The notes under the pieces: generated by a model
Seen by the model: only the letters and a program-made list of their open reading frames with translations
Told to the model about the DNA's origin: nothing
Database searches by the model: none
Position numbers and translations under genes: made by a program
Shown: piece by piece, positions 18,196-27,831 of the stretch
Position numbering within the stretch: position 1 is the stretch's first letter
Layout: each line of letters starts with the position of its first letter
DNA from: Candidatus Woesearchaeota archaeon
GTDB lineage: Archaea > Nanobdellota > Nanobdellia > Woesearchaeales > GW2011-AR4
DNA: 60,040 nt
Direction of reading: 5' to 3'
Assembly (NCBI GenBank): GCA_016188245.1
Contig: JACPIE010000001.1
Span: forward strand, 1-60,040

Positions 18196-18687
18196 ATGCA
18201 CAGAATTTTAAGCTCTAAAAAAGGGGTATCTCCATTAATAGCGACTATACTTCTCATAGCTTTTGCAGTGGCGCTCGGCTCTGTGGTTATGAACTGGGGG
18301 CTGAGCCTGGATTTGGGCAAGTCAAAGGACAAATGCAGGAATGCTGAAATCAAGATAAGGAACATTGACGTTGCCGAGCTGTGCTTTGGAGGATTTGGCA
18401 AGAATGGCTACATAAATTTTATCATTGACAATACTGGTGAAATTGACATAAGCGGCCTTGCGATATGGATTGTTGGCGACAAGGGCACAAGGTTTTTCGA
18501 TCTGGACAATATCCTGATTAAAAAAGGGTCATTGTACGACAAGAAAGACAAGGAGGTAAGCTACGATTTCACTGAATTCGGCAATATGCAGCAAATCCAG
18601 TTCATACCAAAAATAAAGTCAGAGAATACAATGGAAATCTGCCCAAAAAATGCAGTAAAGGCAGAAAAAATCGGGATTTGCTCCTAG
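18196..18687 (+). CDS. Archaeal pilin/flagellin-like protein (type IV pilin-like N-terminus)
   Basis: KKGVSPLIATILLIAFAVALGSVVMNWG class III-type signal peptide; Cys-containing C-terminal domain. Confidence 0.8.
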   Translation: MHRILSSKKGVSPLIATILLIAFAVALGSVVMNWGLSLDLGKSKDKCRNAEIKIRNIDVAELCFGGFGKNGYINFIIDNTGEIDISGLAIWIVGDKGTRFFDLDNILIKKGSLYDKKDKEVSYDFTEFGNMQQIQFIPKIKSENTMEICPKNAVKAEKIGICS

Positions 18688-19433
18688 TAAACTTTCATTA
18701 TTTTTCTAAGTGCTATCGTGAATGCCAAAGAAGACAGTATGTAAGTGCCAAGCCAGCCAAACCAGTCTTTGTATCCAATAGGCATTACAACGCGTTTTTT
18801 ATGGGCCGTCTGGATTGATTTCACTGTGCCGCTTGTTTTTGTTATGGGATTCAGGTATTTGTTGCTGTCGGATATCAAAACGCTGTGCTGGTACTTTTCA
18901 TTGCCGTAGGAAAATTCAAGCAAATGCTCGCCTTCGTTCCCCCTTAGTTTCCATGAAGCCTGTGAATTTTCTATTTTCTTTATTTTGCCGTCAATCACCT
19001 TAATTTCTTCAGGAATGATTATTTCAATGCTTCCGCTTGCATCTTTCTCAAAGAAGACCATGACCAAAAATTCCTGGCTGGGCTTTATTCCCTCATAAGC
19101 AAAAGTCGAGCTCATCCACCCGAATATCAGTATTATGGGAATAAATGTTATGAGTGTTGGCCTCAGCGAATGCATCATATACTTCATATTTACTTCCATT
19201 GCTTTTTTTTGAAGCTCCATTGCCTTGGAAGGGTCATTTTTCAGCTCTTTGATTTGCTTTTGATGATTTTTTATTTCTTCTTTTAGGCTTTTCATCAAAG
19301 CCTGGTTTGTGGTATATTTTGTTATGACTATGATGATGAGGGATATCATCAAAGACAAGATTAGTATAGCCCAAACTACCGGCAGCTTAAGCAAAGGTGC
19401 AAATGCAATGTTTAAAAAATCGTAATATGCCAT
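18684..19433 (-). CDS. DUF106/YidC-EMC3-superfamily membrane protein
   Basis: TKYTTNQALMKSLKEEIKNHQKQIKELKNDPSKAMELQKKAMEVNMKYMMHSLRPTLITFIPIILIFGWM; adjacent to secY as in other archaea. Confidence 0.85.
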   Translation of the reverse strand: MAYYDFLNIAFAPLLKLPVVWAILILSLMISLIIIVITKYTTNQALMKSLKEEIKNHQKQIKELKNDPSKAMELQKKAMEVNMKYMMHSLRPTLITFIPIILIFGWMSSTFAYEGIKPSQEFLVMVFFEKDASGSIEIIIPEEIKVIDGKIKKIENSQASWKLRGNEGEHLLEFSYGNEKYQHSVLISDSNKYLNPITKTSGTVKSIQTAHKKRVVMPIGYKDWFGWLGTYILSSLAFTIALRKIMKVY

Positions 19434-20849
19434 TTATCCTCCCATGAACTTCCTCATCATCGGATTCATGTCCATCATGTGCTGCCTCGCTATATCTTCA
19501 TACAGCCTGTAGACAATCATGACGGTAAGCAAAATGCCTGTTCCGCTGCTTAATGCCCCGGTTAAATCGGCAAAAGATGCCAAAAATCCGACTGTAATCC
19601 CTCCCATTATGGTCAAAGGCCATATATACCTGTTCAGCAGCCTTTCAAGAACTCTCTCGTCTTTTCTGAATCCTGGAATCTGCAGCCCGCTCGATATCAT
19701 CTGCTTCGCCTGTGATTTTGAATCCATGCCTGCTGTCTGCACCCAGAAAATGCTGAAGATAACACTGCCTATTATGAAAAATAAGACATAGAAAAGCGCC
19801 TGAATATAGGGAGTTGCTCCGATAAACAATGTGTGCTGCTGGATTATGCTCCTTATTATGTCTGGGCCCTGGAGCCAGTAAACAAATCCGGATAATGGCT
19901 GGCCTGTCGAGCTGCTAAATGTTCCAAGCAGCGGAAATCTGGTGTTCTGCAAAAGCCTTCCCCAGAGCTGAAAATTTGCAATTAATGCTGCAACCAAAAT
20001 GACCGGAATGTTTGAAGTGTAAATAAATGACAATGGCCATCTTATGCCATGCCCTCTTACAATGCCGAAAGACAGCGGAATTTCAACTTTCATAGACTGG
20101 GCATAGACTGCAATAACAAAAACAAGAATCGTTGACAGCACAGCAGATATCATGATTAATGCCGTTGTGACATCTCCGCTGATTAGGCTTTGAAAAAAAG
20201 CCGGAATGGCTCCTGAGGAATACGTGACGCCGGCAAGGCCGCTTGGGCCGGGAAGCCAGTTAAACGCCTGCACAAAAAGGCTTTTGCTGACTCCTGCTGC
20301 TATGAAAAGGCTTATCCCGCTTCCAAATCCCCATTTGCTGACTACTTCGTCCAAAAAAAGAATCATGATGCCGCCTAAAAAAAGCTGGAAAATCAGGATA
20401 AGCTGCAGCTGGAAATGAAATGAGGTTCCCTGAAACTGCTCTGCAGGCGCCAATCCGCCCAAAAGGACGTATATTGCGCTCTCAAAAATGATGAAGAATA
20501 TTGCAAGGAATTTTTGGGTGCCCTGGAACTTTCTTTTGCCGTCAGGAGTTGTAAGGTCAAATTTCCATATGCCGGAGCCGTTAAGCAGCTGCAGGACTAT
20601 TGATGCTGTGACTATCGGGCCTATGCCCAGGCTTATCAATGAGCCGAATTCTGCGCCCAAGATGATAGATAATGTCTCAAATCTTTGAAGGGCATTGATT
20701 CCCAGGCCGAACAAAGGCAGCAGCCCCAATACAAAAAAGATTAACAATACGATGCCTGTCCATTTCAGCTTTTCCCGGAAAGAAAGGGTTTTTTGGGTAG
20801 GGCCTTCAACTTCCGGAAGATTTGAGATTATAGTTTGCCACAGGGACAT
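19434..20849 (-). CDS. secY: Preprotein translocase subunit SecY
   Basis: Ten-TM protein, GSGISLFIAAGVSKSLF, AGMDSKSQAKQMISSGLQIPGFR; at end of spc cluster. Confidence 0.95.
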   Translation of the reverse strand: MSLWQTIISNLPEVEGPTQKTLSFREKLKWTGIVLLIFFVLGLLPLFGLGINALQRFETLSIILGAEFGSLISLGIGPIVTASIVLQLLNGSGIWKFDLTTPDGKRKFQGTQKFLAIFFIIFESAIYVLLGGLAPAEQFQGTSFHFQLQLILIFQLFLGGIMILFLDEVVSKWGFGSGISLFIAAGVSKSLFVQAFNWLPGPSGLAGVTYSSGAIPAFFQSLISGDVTTALIMISAVLSTILVFVIAVYAQSMKVEIPLSFGIVRGHGIRWPLSFIYTSNIPVILVAALIANFQLWGRLLQNTRFPLLGTFSSSTGQPLSGFVYWLQGPDIIRSIIQQHTLFIGATPYIQALFYVLFFIIGSVIFSIFWVQTAGMDSKSQAKQMISSGLQIPGFRKDERVLERLLNRYIWPLTIMGGITVGFLASFADLTGALSSGTGILLTVMIVYRLYEDIARQHMMDMNPMMRKFMGG

Positions 20850-20892
20850 TTTAACTTAAGAAAATCCGGTGATTTTTAAAGTTATTGAATAT

Positions 20893-21342
20893 TTATTTTG
20901 AATTCAGCAATACTTCGCCGCCGGCTTCTTTGATTTTTTCCACTGCGTTTTTTGAAGCGTATGGCGCCGTTATCCTGAATTTCATGGAAACTCTTCCGTC
21001 TCCGAGCAGCTTGTTGAATCCTATCTTTCCCAGTTCAAGAGAGTAAACATCCTGCTCTTTTTTAGCCAGACCGCTTAAAACAAATCTGCTTATGTGCTGC
21101 TCTATATAACTTATATTGACCGGAATTATCTTGACTTTTTGGGTTTTGCTAATAAATCCGTGCTTTCCGAAATATTGCTTATCTTTCCATATGCTGGGCT
21201 TTTTTGTGTCTGCCCTCTTGCCGGTGCCTGCCATGCCGGCTCCTCCCTGATGGCCTTTGCCCCTGTGCTTTTTCTTGGCGCCCCAACCGTGAGTCTTGTG
21301 GCCGCGCTGCCTTTCGTTCTTTTTTCTTTTGTTGACTGTCAT
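20893..21342 (-). CDS. Ribosomal protein uL15
   Basis: MTVNKRKKNERQRGHKTHGWGAKKKHRGKGHQGGAGMAGTGKR. Confidence 0.93.
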   Translation of the reverse strand: MTVNKRKKNERQRGHKTHGWGAKKKHRGKGHQGGAGMAGTGKRADTKKPSIWKDKQYFGKHGFISKTQKVKIIPVNISYIEQHISRFVLSGLAKKEQDVYSLELGKIGFNKLLGDGRVSMKFRITAPYASKNAVEKIKEAGGEVLLNSK

Positions 21343-21344
21343 TT

Positions 21345-21746
21345 TTATGCAAGCCTTGCTTGTTCATATTCTTCTAAGATTTGAGTTAAAGTAGGCTTTG
21401 TCAATTCTAAAGCTTCGATAATCTCATCATCACTTAATTTTGAAATTCGTTCAAGAGTGTGTAACAAATCAACACCATCGGACACCCCCATATTAGGTGG
21501 GAGTTTGTGTCGGTTTTCTAGCACAAATTTTACCTTTTTCTTGTGACCCTCAACCCAATCTCTTAAATATGGAGCGGCATCTGCTGCAGATAACACGCCC
21601 GCATCAAACGATTTGAGCATTTGAAAATATCTTTCTATCTGCCCTAAGTCTGCTGGTATGCCTTTTCTTCTAATTTCAGCACTATTTTGAAGTTCTACTA
21701 AAACATAAATTCCCATTTCTCTTATTGGATCTTTATCATACATCAA
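21345..21746 (-). CDS. Uncharacterised protein inserted between uL30 and uL15
   Basis: 133-aa ORF, stop/start overlap with uL30 (21743-21746) and 2-nt gap to uL15; no recognised family. Confidence 0.7.
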   Translation of the reverse strand: MMYDKDPIREMGIYVLVELQNSAEIRRKGIPADLGQIERYFQMLKSFDAGVLSAADAAPYLRDWVEGHKKKVKFVLENRHKLPPNMGVSDGVDLLHTLERISKLSDDEIIEALELTKPTLTQILEEYEQARLA

Positions 21747-22177
21747 ATCATCCTCTTGATCAAATCATTTATTGCGCTGCCCCTGTAGCCTAATGCCCCC
21801 CCTTCCTTAAAGGTGTGCTTCAGCCCTTTTCTTCCGAATCCTTTCTTTGGGGAATTCAATCTAAAGTATTTCTTGATTTTTTTATTGTCAATGACGGCAA
21901 AATCATTGTACTCTATCTTGTTTTTTGAGTCTTTTTCTGTTCCTTTGAACTCCTCTCCTCTCTTCTCAACAAGCATCTTGAAAGTGTCGTTATCTATCTC
22001 GCCCCAGGTGATGCAGTCTTTGGCTTTTTTAAGCATGCCGACGATAATGTGGGTGTCTGGGGCAACTGCGCAATAGTTTCTCCTGTACAGCCTCAGCATA
22101 GAAAGTGTGTCTTCTATTCTCCGGTTTGTGTTAACCATTCCCTTTATCCTGATTGCTGCAAGCTGTTTTGTTTCCAT
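21743..22177 (-). CDS. Ribosomal protein uL30
   Basis: LAAIRIKGMVNTNRRIEDTLSMLRLYRRNYCAVAP; operon position. Confidence 0.92.
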   Translation of the reverse strand: METKQLAAIRIKGMVNTNRRIEDTLSMLRLYRRNYCAVAPDTHIIVGMLKKAKDCITWGEIDNDTFKMLVEKRGEEFKGTEKDSKNKIEYNDFAVIDNKKIKKYFRLNSPKKGFGRKGLKHTFKEGGALGYRGSAINDLIKRMI

Positions 22178-22181
22178 ATGA

Positions 22182-23048
22182 TTATGCTGTTAAGCTTCCT
22201 TCAACAATGTGGAGTGATTCCGTGTTTGCCTGGCTTATCTTGAACTGCATGAGCTTTTCCAGGGCGCTGAAGCATGCATAGAGAACATTTAATTTGCTTC
22301 TTGTCTGCCCTTCAGCCTTGGACCATACATCCTTGATTCCTGCCAGCTTCAGTATCTTCTGGCATTCTTTTTCAATGATCAATCCAGTGCCTTTTGGTGC
22401 CGGCTCAAGGGTCATCACAACAGAGCCGGATTTGCCCACGACTTTAAAAGGCACAGTGTGCGCATCTCCGCATCCGCATCTCCAGTTCCCGCATCCTCTC
22501 TTTATCTTGATGATGTTAAGCTTGGCTTGCCTTATTGCTTTTTCCCTTGCAGGCACTGTTTCTTTCGATTTGCCGTAGCCAATGCCGACATGGCCGTTTT
22601 CGTCGCCAATCACCGCAAAAGTTGCGAATTTGGGCTTGTTGCCTTCTGCTGTTTTCTTTTGGGTTTGCTTGAATATTCTTTTTTGGCCGCCTCCAAATTT
22701 GCCTTTTGCCTGCCCGACCATCAAAAGCTCGGTTGCAAGCCTTGGCACCAAAGCGTCGACTATCTCCGGCTCAAGTATCTTTATTCTTTGGTCCAGCGCA
22801 TAGTCAATGTTTGCTATTTCGGCGTTCTTCACTTTAATTCCAAATGAGGTTTTTGGCTTCCATGATGATTTCTCAAATGCGTCTTTTTTCTTGACTTCTT
22901 CAACTATAACTTCCTCAATTTCTTTTACTTCCCCGAGCTCAACTGCCAACCCTTCTGCAGGCTTTTCAATTATTGGCTCTTCTTCCTGCATTTTCTCAAG
23001 CTTTTCTTCACTTTCCGCGTTTGCTTCTGGCTGTTTTTTCTTACTCAT
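22182..23048 (-). CDS. Ribosomal protein uS5 with acidic N-terminal extension
   Basis: FATFAVIGDENGHVGIGYGKSKETVPAREKAIRQAKLNIIKIKRGCG. Confidence 0.93.
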   Translation of the reverse strand: MSKKKQPEANAESEEKLEKMQEEEPIIEKPAEGLAVELGEVKEIEEVIVEEVKKKDAFEKSSWKPKTSFGIKVKNAEIANIDYALDQRIKILEPEIVDALVPRLATELLMVGQAKGKFGGGQKRIFKQTQKKTAEGNKPKFATFAVIGDENGHVGIGYGKSKETVPAREKAIRQAKLNIIKIKRGCGNWRCGCGDAHTVPFKVVGKSGSVVMTLEPAPKGTGLIIEKECQKILKLAGIKDVWSKAEGQTRSKLNVLYACFSALEKLMQFKISQANTESLHIVEGSLTA

Positions 23049-23616
23049 TTATTTTACCTTTTATCTCGTTAAAATGCTTAACTATATCTTCCGGATTTAG
23101 CCCCTTTTTGATGTAATCATGAAATCTTGCCTCATATAACTGCTTGTCGCCGCTTATTGATTTTGCATATTTTGAGATGTGCTCTCCGGATATTCTTTCC
23201 CTGGACGGAAGCACTTCTTCGCTTAAAGGTATCTTCATGCCTGCATCTATCGCGCCTGCCAGCACGGCATATATTCTTGAGCCTTTTGTGGAGTTGTTCA
23301 GCCCAGTGTCCAGTATTGCCTCCTTGACTCCTTCCTTAATTGATTTTTTGCCTATAATCATTCCGGTGAGGTAAGCGCTTGGCAGGTTTCCCGTGTTGCC
23401 TTTCCATCCAAGCTTGCCCAAAACCCTTGAGTCGACAGTATACATCACTTTGTCGCCGCTTGCATTGTACTGGACTATCGATGCTTTTGTGCTGTTGAGG
23501 GATTTCCTTACAACGAGCCTGAATTTATTTGACAGCAGTATTTTCAGCCTTTTCTTGTAATGTGTTTTTCCTTCCCTTTTCCTTCGGAAAGGCAGTGAGA
23601 TGTTACCTTTTTTCAT
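23041..23616 (-). CDS. Ribosomal protein uL18
   Basis: FRRKREGKTHYKKRLKILLSNKFRLVVRKSLNSTKASIVQY. Confidence 0.92.
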   Translation of the reverse strand: MKKGNISLPFRRKREGKTHYKKRLKILLSNKFRLVVRKSLNSTKASIVQYNASGDKVMYTVDSRVLGKLGWKGNTGNLPSAYLTGMIIGKKSIKEGVKEAILDTGLNNSTKGSRIYAVLAGAIDAGMKIPLSEEVLPSRERISGEHISKYAKSISGDKQLYEARFHDYIKKGLNPEDIVKHFNEIKGKINE

Positions 23617-24058
23617 TTTTGAATATTCCCCTTTCATGCGCATACCCCTTCAGGTGCCTAAGGCTCCTGAAGTAATTGCCTTTGCTCTTCAGATAAAACT
23701 CGTGGTACACTTCGGCTGTGATGAGGTGCTTATCCCTTAAAAGATGAATATATTTTCTCTGCAGCCTTATGTTGTTTATCCATGTTCTTTTCGGCTGAAG
23801 CCTTGCTGTCTTCTTGCCTTTTCTTGAGCCGTGGCCTTTCTGCTTGCCGAAGCTTTTTTGCTTTTTTGATTTTCTTATCCAAAATCTTGATGTGCTGAGC
23901 TTGCTTTTTTTTGTTATTGCCCCTTTGCTTATCAGCGCCCTTACATCATTCTTGGTTATTGCTTCCTTTATTTCGTCCAGCATATCCTGGTCAAATTTTA
24001 CCCTATGCTTTCCGCATTTCAAAATTTCTGCTGCCAGCCTTCTTTGAACATCAATCAT
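23603..24058 (-). CDS. Ribosomal protein eL19
   Basis: QRRLAAEILKCGKHRVKFD...GHGSRKGKKTARLQPKRTWINNIRLQRKYI. Confidence 0.93.
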   Translation of the reverse strand: MIDVQRRLAAEILKCGKHRVKFDQDMLDEIKEAITKNDVRALISKGAITKKSKLSTSRFWIRKSKKQKSFGKQKGHGSRKGKKTARLQPKRTWINNIRLQRKYIHLLRDKHLITAEVYHEFYLKSKGNYFRSLRHLKGYAHERGIFKNEKR

Positions 24059-24060
24059 TT

Positions 24061-24636
24061 TTATTCCTTCTTCGTAAGCAGCCTGTCTTTTTCTTTCTTT
24101 TCTGCTTCTTTTTTCTCTTCGTCAGTCAGCTTCTGCTCCTTTTCTTTTTGCCTGATTTCTTCTTTTTTTGCCTCGGGCTTCTGTTTATCATCTTTTTTTG
24201 GCCCTTTTCCGGATTTCTTTGAATTTATAAAATCTTCAATCTTCCTGATTCTTTCGTCTATATTAAGATTCAGAACGCTTATGCCGAGCTCTTTCGCTTT
24301 CTTCAAAATGTCAAGCTTTTTTTTAGCGCCTACCTGCTTTGCGATGACAATGCCTTCAGCTCCTTTATTAATCGTGCCGAGCCCATTAACCGAATGCACT
24401 CTAGTGATTTTTAATCCTGAAGCGTGCAGTCCGCGGACTTTTGAAGGAGATTTGTGTCCAGGAGACGGCATTTTTCTCCTTCCTTTAAGTTGATGCCTTA
24501 TCTTTGAGTGGATGCCTTTTGGCTTCCTCCATTTTAATTTCCTCCCAAGCTTTTTCCTTCTTTGGTGGTCCTGCCTGATAAAATGAGGCTTTCTGTCTTT
24601 CATTTCATTTCTTATTTTCAGCAAATTTTCTATCAT
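24061..24636 (-). CDS. Ribosomal protein eL32 with charged C-terminal extension
   Basis: FIRQDHQRRKKLGRKLKWRKPKGIHSKIRHQLKGRRKMPSPGHKSPSKVRGLHASGL. Confidence 0.9.
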   Translation of the reverse strand: MIENLLKIRNEMKDRKPHFIRQDHQRRKKLGRKLKWRKPKGIHSKIRHQLKGRRKMPSPGHKSPSKVRGLHASGLKITRVHSVNGLGTINKGAEGIVIAKQVGAKKKLDILKKAKELGISVLNLNIDERIRKIEDFINSKKSGKGPKKDDKQKPEAKKEEIRQKEKEQKLTDEEKKEAEKKEKDRLLTKKE

Positions 24637-25208
24637 TTTAGCTCTTTGCCGTCTTTTGAGATTATGTATATTCCGTCTTGAAAAACTCTTGTGTCATAGC
24701 CCGGCCTTCTTGTTAGCTGCTCAATGTCTGCACTTACCTGTCCTGCAATCTCTTTGCTTGCGCTTGAAACATGGATTAATTCCCCTTCCACTTTTACATC
24801 GGCATTGTCCTTCAAGTCAAGCACCCTTGGAACTTTCTCCCCGAGAAAGTTTTTTACAATAAGCTTCTTGTTGGATATGCTTGCATTGATGGGGAAATGC
24901 CCTGCGCATATCTTCAAGGTATAAACATGGTTTTGCAGGCTTCCCTTGATCATGTTCCTTATATGGGCTGCCAGCGAGTTTGTGATTTTCTTGTCTTCCT
25001 TTTTTTCTTCTCTTGATTCAAGGGATATGCTTGATTCAGTGACTGTTATCTGCATTTTACGCTGCCTTATCTCCCTTCTGGATTCCCCTTTAGGGCCTTT
25101 AATCAGCAATATACTGTTATTGTCCAATGAAGCCTTAACTCCTTCAGGCAGGTCTATGCTCGTTTTTGCCTTGTTCTCGCTGTTTTTCTTTTTTTTCATC
25201 AATAGCAA
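24633..25208 (-). CDS. Ribosomal protein uL6
   Basis: LLIKGPKGESRREIRQRKM...HIRNMIKGSLQNHVYTLKICAGHFPI. Confidence 0.92.
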   Translation of the reverse strand: MLLMKKKKNSENKAKTSIDLPEGVKASLDNNSILLIKGPKGESRREIRQRKMQITVTESSISLESREEKKEDKKITNSLAAHIRNMIKGSLQNHVYTLKICAGHFPINASISNKKLIVKNFLGEKVPRVLDLKDNADVKVEGELIHVSSASKEIAGQVSADIEQLTRRPGYDTRVFQDGIYIISKDGKELK

Positions 25209-25588
25209 AAGGCAAGCAGCCTTCCTCCTGTTTTTTTTGATTTCGCATCATAATGCGCCATTATTCCCTTTGGTGTTGACACAAACAGTATTCCCATGTC
25301 TTTTGCAGGAAGATACCTTTTCTCAAATTTTTCAAAATCTTTGCTTTTAACGCTGTATCTTGGCTTGATGACCCCGCACTTGTTTATGTTGCCTGTCAGC
25401 ACAAGCTTTATGTAGTTGCCTCTGCTGTCCTCTATCTCTTTGAATTCACCAACATACCCCTTTTCCTTCATTACAGCCAGCATCTCTTTCATTATTTTTG
25501 AGCTTGGTTTTATCAAGCACTCCTGCTTTCCTATCAGCTCGTTGTTGAGTATCAGCGACATCATGTTTGCTAGCGGGTCATTGAGCAT
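25199..25588 (-). CDS. Ribosomal protein uS8
   Basis: MLNDPLANMMSLILNNELIGKQECLIKPSSKIMKEMLAVMKEKGYVGEF; GILFVSTPKGIMAH. Confidence 0.93.
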   Translation of the reverse strand: MLNDPLANMMSLILNNELIGKQECLIKPSSKIMKEMLAVMKEKGYVGEFKEIEDSRGNYIKLVLTGNINKCGVIKPRYSVKSKDFEKFEKRYLPAKDMGILFVSTPKGIMAHYDAKSKKTGGRLLAFCY

Positions 25589-25597
25589 TTTTTCACC

Positions 25598-25828
25598 TTA
25601 ATTATATTTTTTGAATCCTAAGCTTGTTGCAATCTCCCTGAAGCATGTTCTGCAGAGTTCCAGCCCATATTTGCTTATGTAGCCGCCTGGCCTTCCGCAT
25701 CTTCTGCATTTTTTTGTCGACCTTCCGTGCTTTCTCTGCTTTGGGGCATTGTGTTTTATGAATTTCTGCATTTTAATGGGCTTTGACCTGAGCTGCTTGA
25801 ACGCCTTCCTGTAATCGCTGTAGGTCAT
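25598..25828 (-). CDS. Ribosomal protein uS14 (zinc-binding)
   Basis: [36 protein letters not shown]. Confidence 0.93.
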   Translation of the reverse strand: MTYSDYRKAFKQLRSKPIKMQKFIKHNAPKQRKHGRSTKKCRRCGRPGGYISKYGLELCRTCFREIATSLGFKKYN

Positions 25829-26341
25829 TTATTCCGCCTCCACTTGCGTTTTAAAATTTCCGGCCATAAAGCTTATTGCATCTTGCTTGGATATCCTGTG
25901 CCTTGAAGGTATCCTTCTGGCCAGCATTCTTCTCTTCTTGATTCTGTAGCCCGGCCTTTCCAGGGTTATGCAAACCTGGAGCCCCATTATCCCTATCGTT
26001 GGGTCATATTTTACATCCCTTATCTCTATATATTCCTGGATGCCGAATGCTATGTTGCCATGCTCGTCAAATTGGCGCTCATTTAGTTTGTTGTCCACTG
26101 CTTCCAGCAGCCTTGGAAGCACGCTCAAGGCCTTGGCTTTCCTTAATGTCAGCTTGCATCCTATCGGCAGCCCCGGCCTCAGCCCCCATTCCTGTATCCT
26201 CTTGTTTGTGACTGTTTTTATGGGAGTTGAGCTTCCTATCATGCTAAGCAAAGCTATCCCTTTCTCAATTCTTGACTGGTCTTTGCCAGCCCCGATGTTT
26301 AGCGTTATTTTCTCTATTCTGATGTTTTTCATCTGGTTCAT
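25829..26341 (-). CDS. Ribosomal protein uL5
   Basis: IRIEKITLNIGAGKDQSRIEKG...IQEYIEIRDVKYDPTIGIMGLQVCITLERPG. Confidence 0.93.
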   Translation of the reverse strand: MNQMKNIRIEKITLNIGAGKDQSRIEKGIALLSMIGSSTPIKTVTNKRIQEWGLRPGLPIGCKLTLRKAKALSVLPRLLEAVDNKLNERQFDEHGNIAFGIQEYIEIRDVKYDPTIGIMGLQVCITLERPGYRIKKRRMLARRIPSRHRISKQDAISFMAGNFKTQVEAE

Positions 26342-27033
26342 GTTTCTAAAATAGTGATTGCTGGCTTGTTGTCGCCTACAACAAAAGCATATTTTTTTGA
26401 TGTTTCAACTAAGTCTCCAGCGGAGTTTTTGTAGATTATCTTGTTTGCCGAGATACCTTCAACATTTCCAATTTCCCCGATATGCTTTCCGCCTGTCAGG
26501 AAAATTGCTGCTTTTTTATCCAGCTTCAGGTGTTTTTCTATTTTTTTTCCAGGAAGAGCCAATATCAATGTGTCTCCAACTTTGTAGGATCCTTTATCAA
26601 CCAGGATGTTGTTGCCGTCAATCATGTTCAGCTGCAATTTGCCCCTGAACATTGTTTTTCCGATGATTTTGCACGGCTTTATCGTGCATTCCTCCTTTTT
26701 AATCCTGACCAGGTCCAGCTTCCCTTTTCTGTTGATTATGATGCGGAAACTCTCGTTTACGCCTGAAAATTCTACCGTGTCAAAAACCCCAACAGGAAAC
26801 TTGGCATCCTTCCTCATCTTTCCGTCTATTTTTATCTCTCCGGCATTCAGTATTTTTTTGGATTCCCTTTTTGATTGGGAATAATTAAGAATTTCCTTGA
26901 TAAGGGTGCCGAGAGAAACACCAACTTTAGGGCTATGCGTGCCGGAAGCCGGGCTTGTGATGAATTTGTGCTTTTTCCTCCTGATGTGCCATGCTTTTGG
27001 CGCCGACAGCCGTTTAATGTGATTTTTACCCAT
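26338..27033 (-). CDS. Ribosomal protein eS4
   Basis: HIKRLSAPKAWHIRRKKHKFITSPASGTHSPKVGVSLGTLIKEIL. Confidence 0.93.
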   Translation of the reverse strand: MGKNHIKRLSAPKAWHIRRKKHKFITSPASGTHSPKVGVSLGTLIKEILNYSQSKRESKKILNAGEIKIDGKMRKDAKFPVGVFDTVEFSGVNESFRIIINRKGKLDLVRIKKEECTIKPCKIIGKTMFRGKLQLNMIDGNNILVDKGSYKVGDTLILALPGKKIEKHLKLDKKAAIFLTGGKHIGEIGNVEGISANKIIYKNSAGDLVETSKKYAFVVGDNKPAITILET

Positions 27034-27034
27034 T

Positions 27035-27412
27035 TTATTTCCGCTCCAGTATTTTTTGCCTTAGCTTGTCGTCCGTATTTAATTCGGTCACCACTAAATT
27101 TGACGGGTGAATTGCAACCTGCTTTTTTGTGCCGTCTCTTTTTGTTATTTCAGCCCCGTTCACATATATTCGCGATTTTTTCAGGTTTATGGACTCTATC
27201 TTTCCCTCGTGCCTTCTGAATTTGCCTATGGTGATTTTAACTTTATCGCCTTTGCTCATGCCTATGCTCCTCTTTTTGTATTTTTTCCTCAGGTCTTTTG
27301 AAAGGTGGCCATGGACCAATTTTTGCCTGATGTGCAGAGGGGCCCCTGCCCTGTATTTCCTTTGCTTTCCCGGCTTTCTGCTTGCTTTCCAACTGGCTGA
27401 AAATTCTTTCAT
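27035..27412 (-). CDS. Ribosomal protein uL24
   Basis: MKEFSASWKASRKPGKQRKYRAGAPLHIRQKLVHGHLSKDLRKKYKKRSIGMSKGDKVKI. Confidence 0.92.
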   Translation of the reverse strand: MKEFSASWKASRKPGKQRKYRAGAPLHIRQKLVHGHLSKDLRKKYKKRSIGMSKGDKVKITIGKFRRHEGKIESINLKKSRIYVNGAEITKRDGTKKQVAIHPSNLVVTELNTDDKLRQKILERK

Positions 27413-27428
27413 TTTGTTTTTATTTTGG

Positions 27429-27830
27429 CTAAACAACTATGCTTGCAATCTTTGCAATGCCCGGCCATCTTTCGCATGCTTCCTTGGCAATCGCCCCTTT
27501 GAATATTGTGCCTTTTGGGTTACCTTTTTCATCTTTCAAAACTACAGCGGAGTTGTCCTCGAATTTGATCCTTGTGCCGTCAAATCTCCTGTATTCCTTC
27601 TTCTGCCTCACTATGATTGCGTAAACGACCTGTTTCCTCATGTCCTGCTTGCCGCTCACAACTGACGCCATCACTAAGTCTCCCACGCCGCAGCTTGCTA
27701 TCCTTCCCTTGGTTGTCTTAAGCCCCACAACTGTAAAAACCCGTATTATCTTCGCTCCCGAATTATCGCAGGTCTCTATACTGCATCCGACCGGCAATGC
27801 CCTTGTGACATGAGCTTTTAATGGTTGCAT
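27429..27830 (-). CDS. Ribosomal protein uL14
   Basis: LPVGCSIETCDNSGAKIIRVFTVVG...VVYAIIVRQKKEYRR. Confidence 0.94.
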   Translation of the reverse strand: MQPLKAHVTRALPVGCSIETCDNSGAKIIRVFTVVGLKTTKGRIASCGVGDLVMASVVSGKQDMRKQVVYAIIVRQKKEYRRFDGTRIKFEDNSAVVLKDEKGNPKGTIFKGAIAKEACERWPGIAKIASIVV

Positions 27831-27831
27831 T

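Noticed and set aside
18117-18401. N-terminal extension of eL34 in the ORF track (17850-18401)
   Set aside because: The conserved protein starts at MPAPRLRSRS (18116); the upstream part is antisense to the pilin-like gene.
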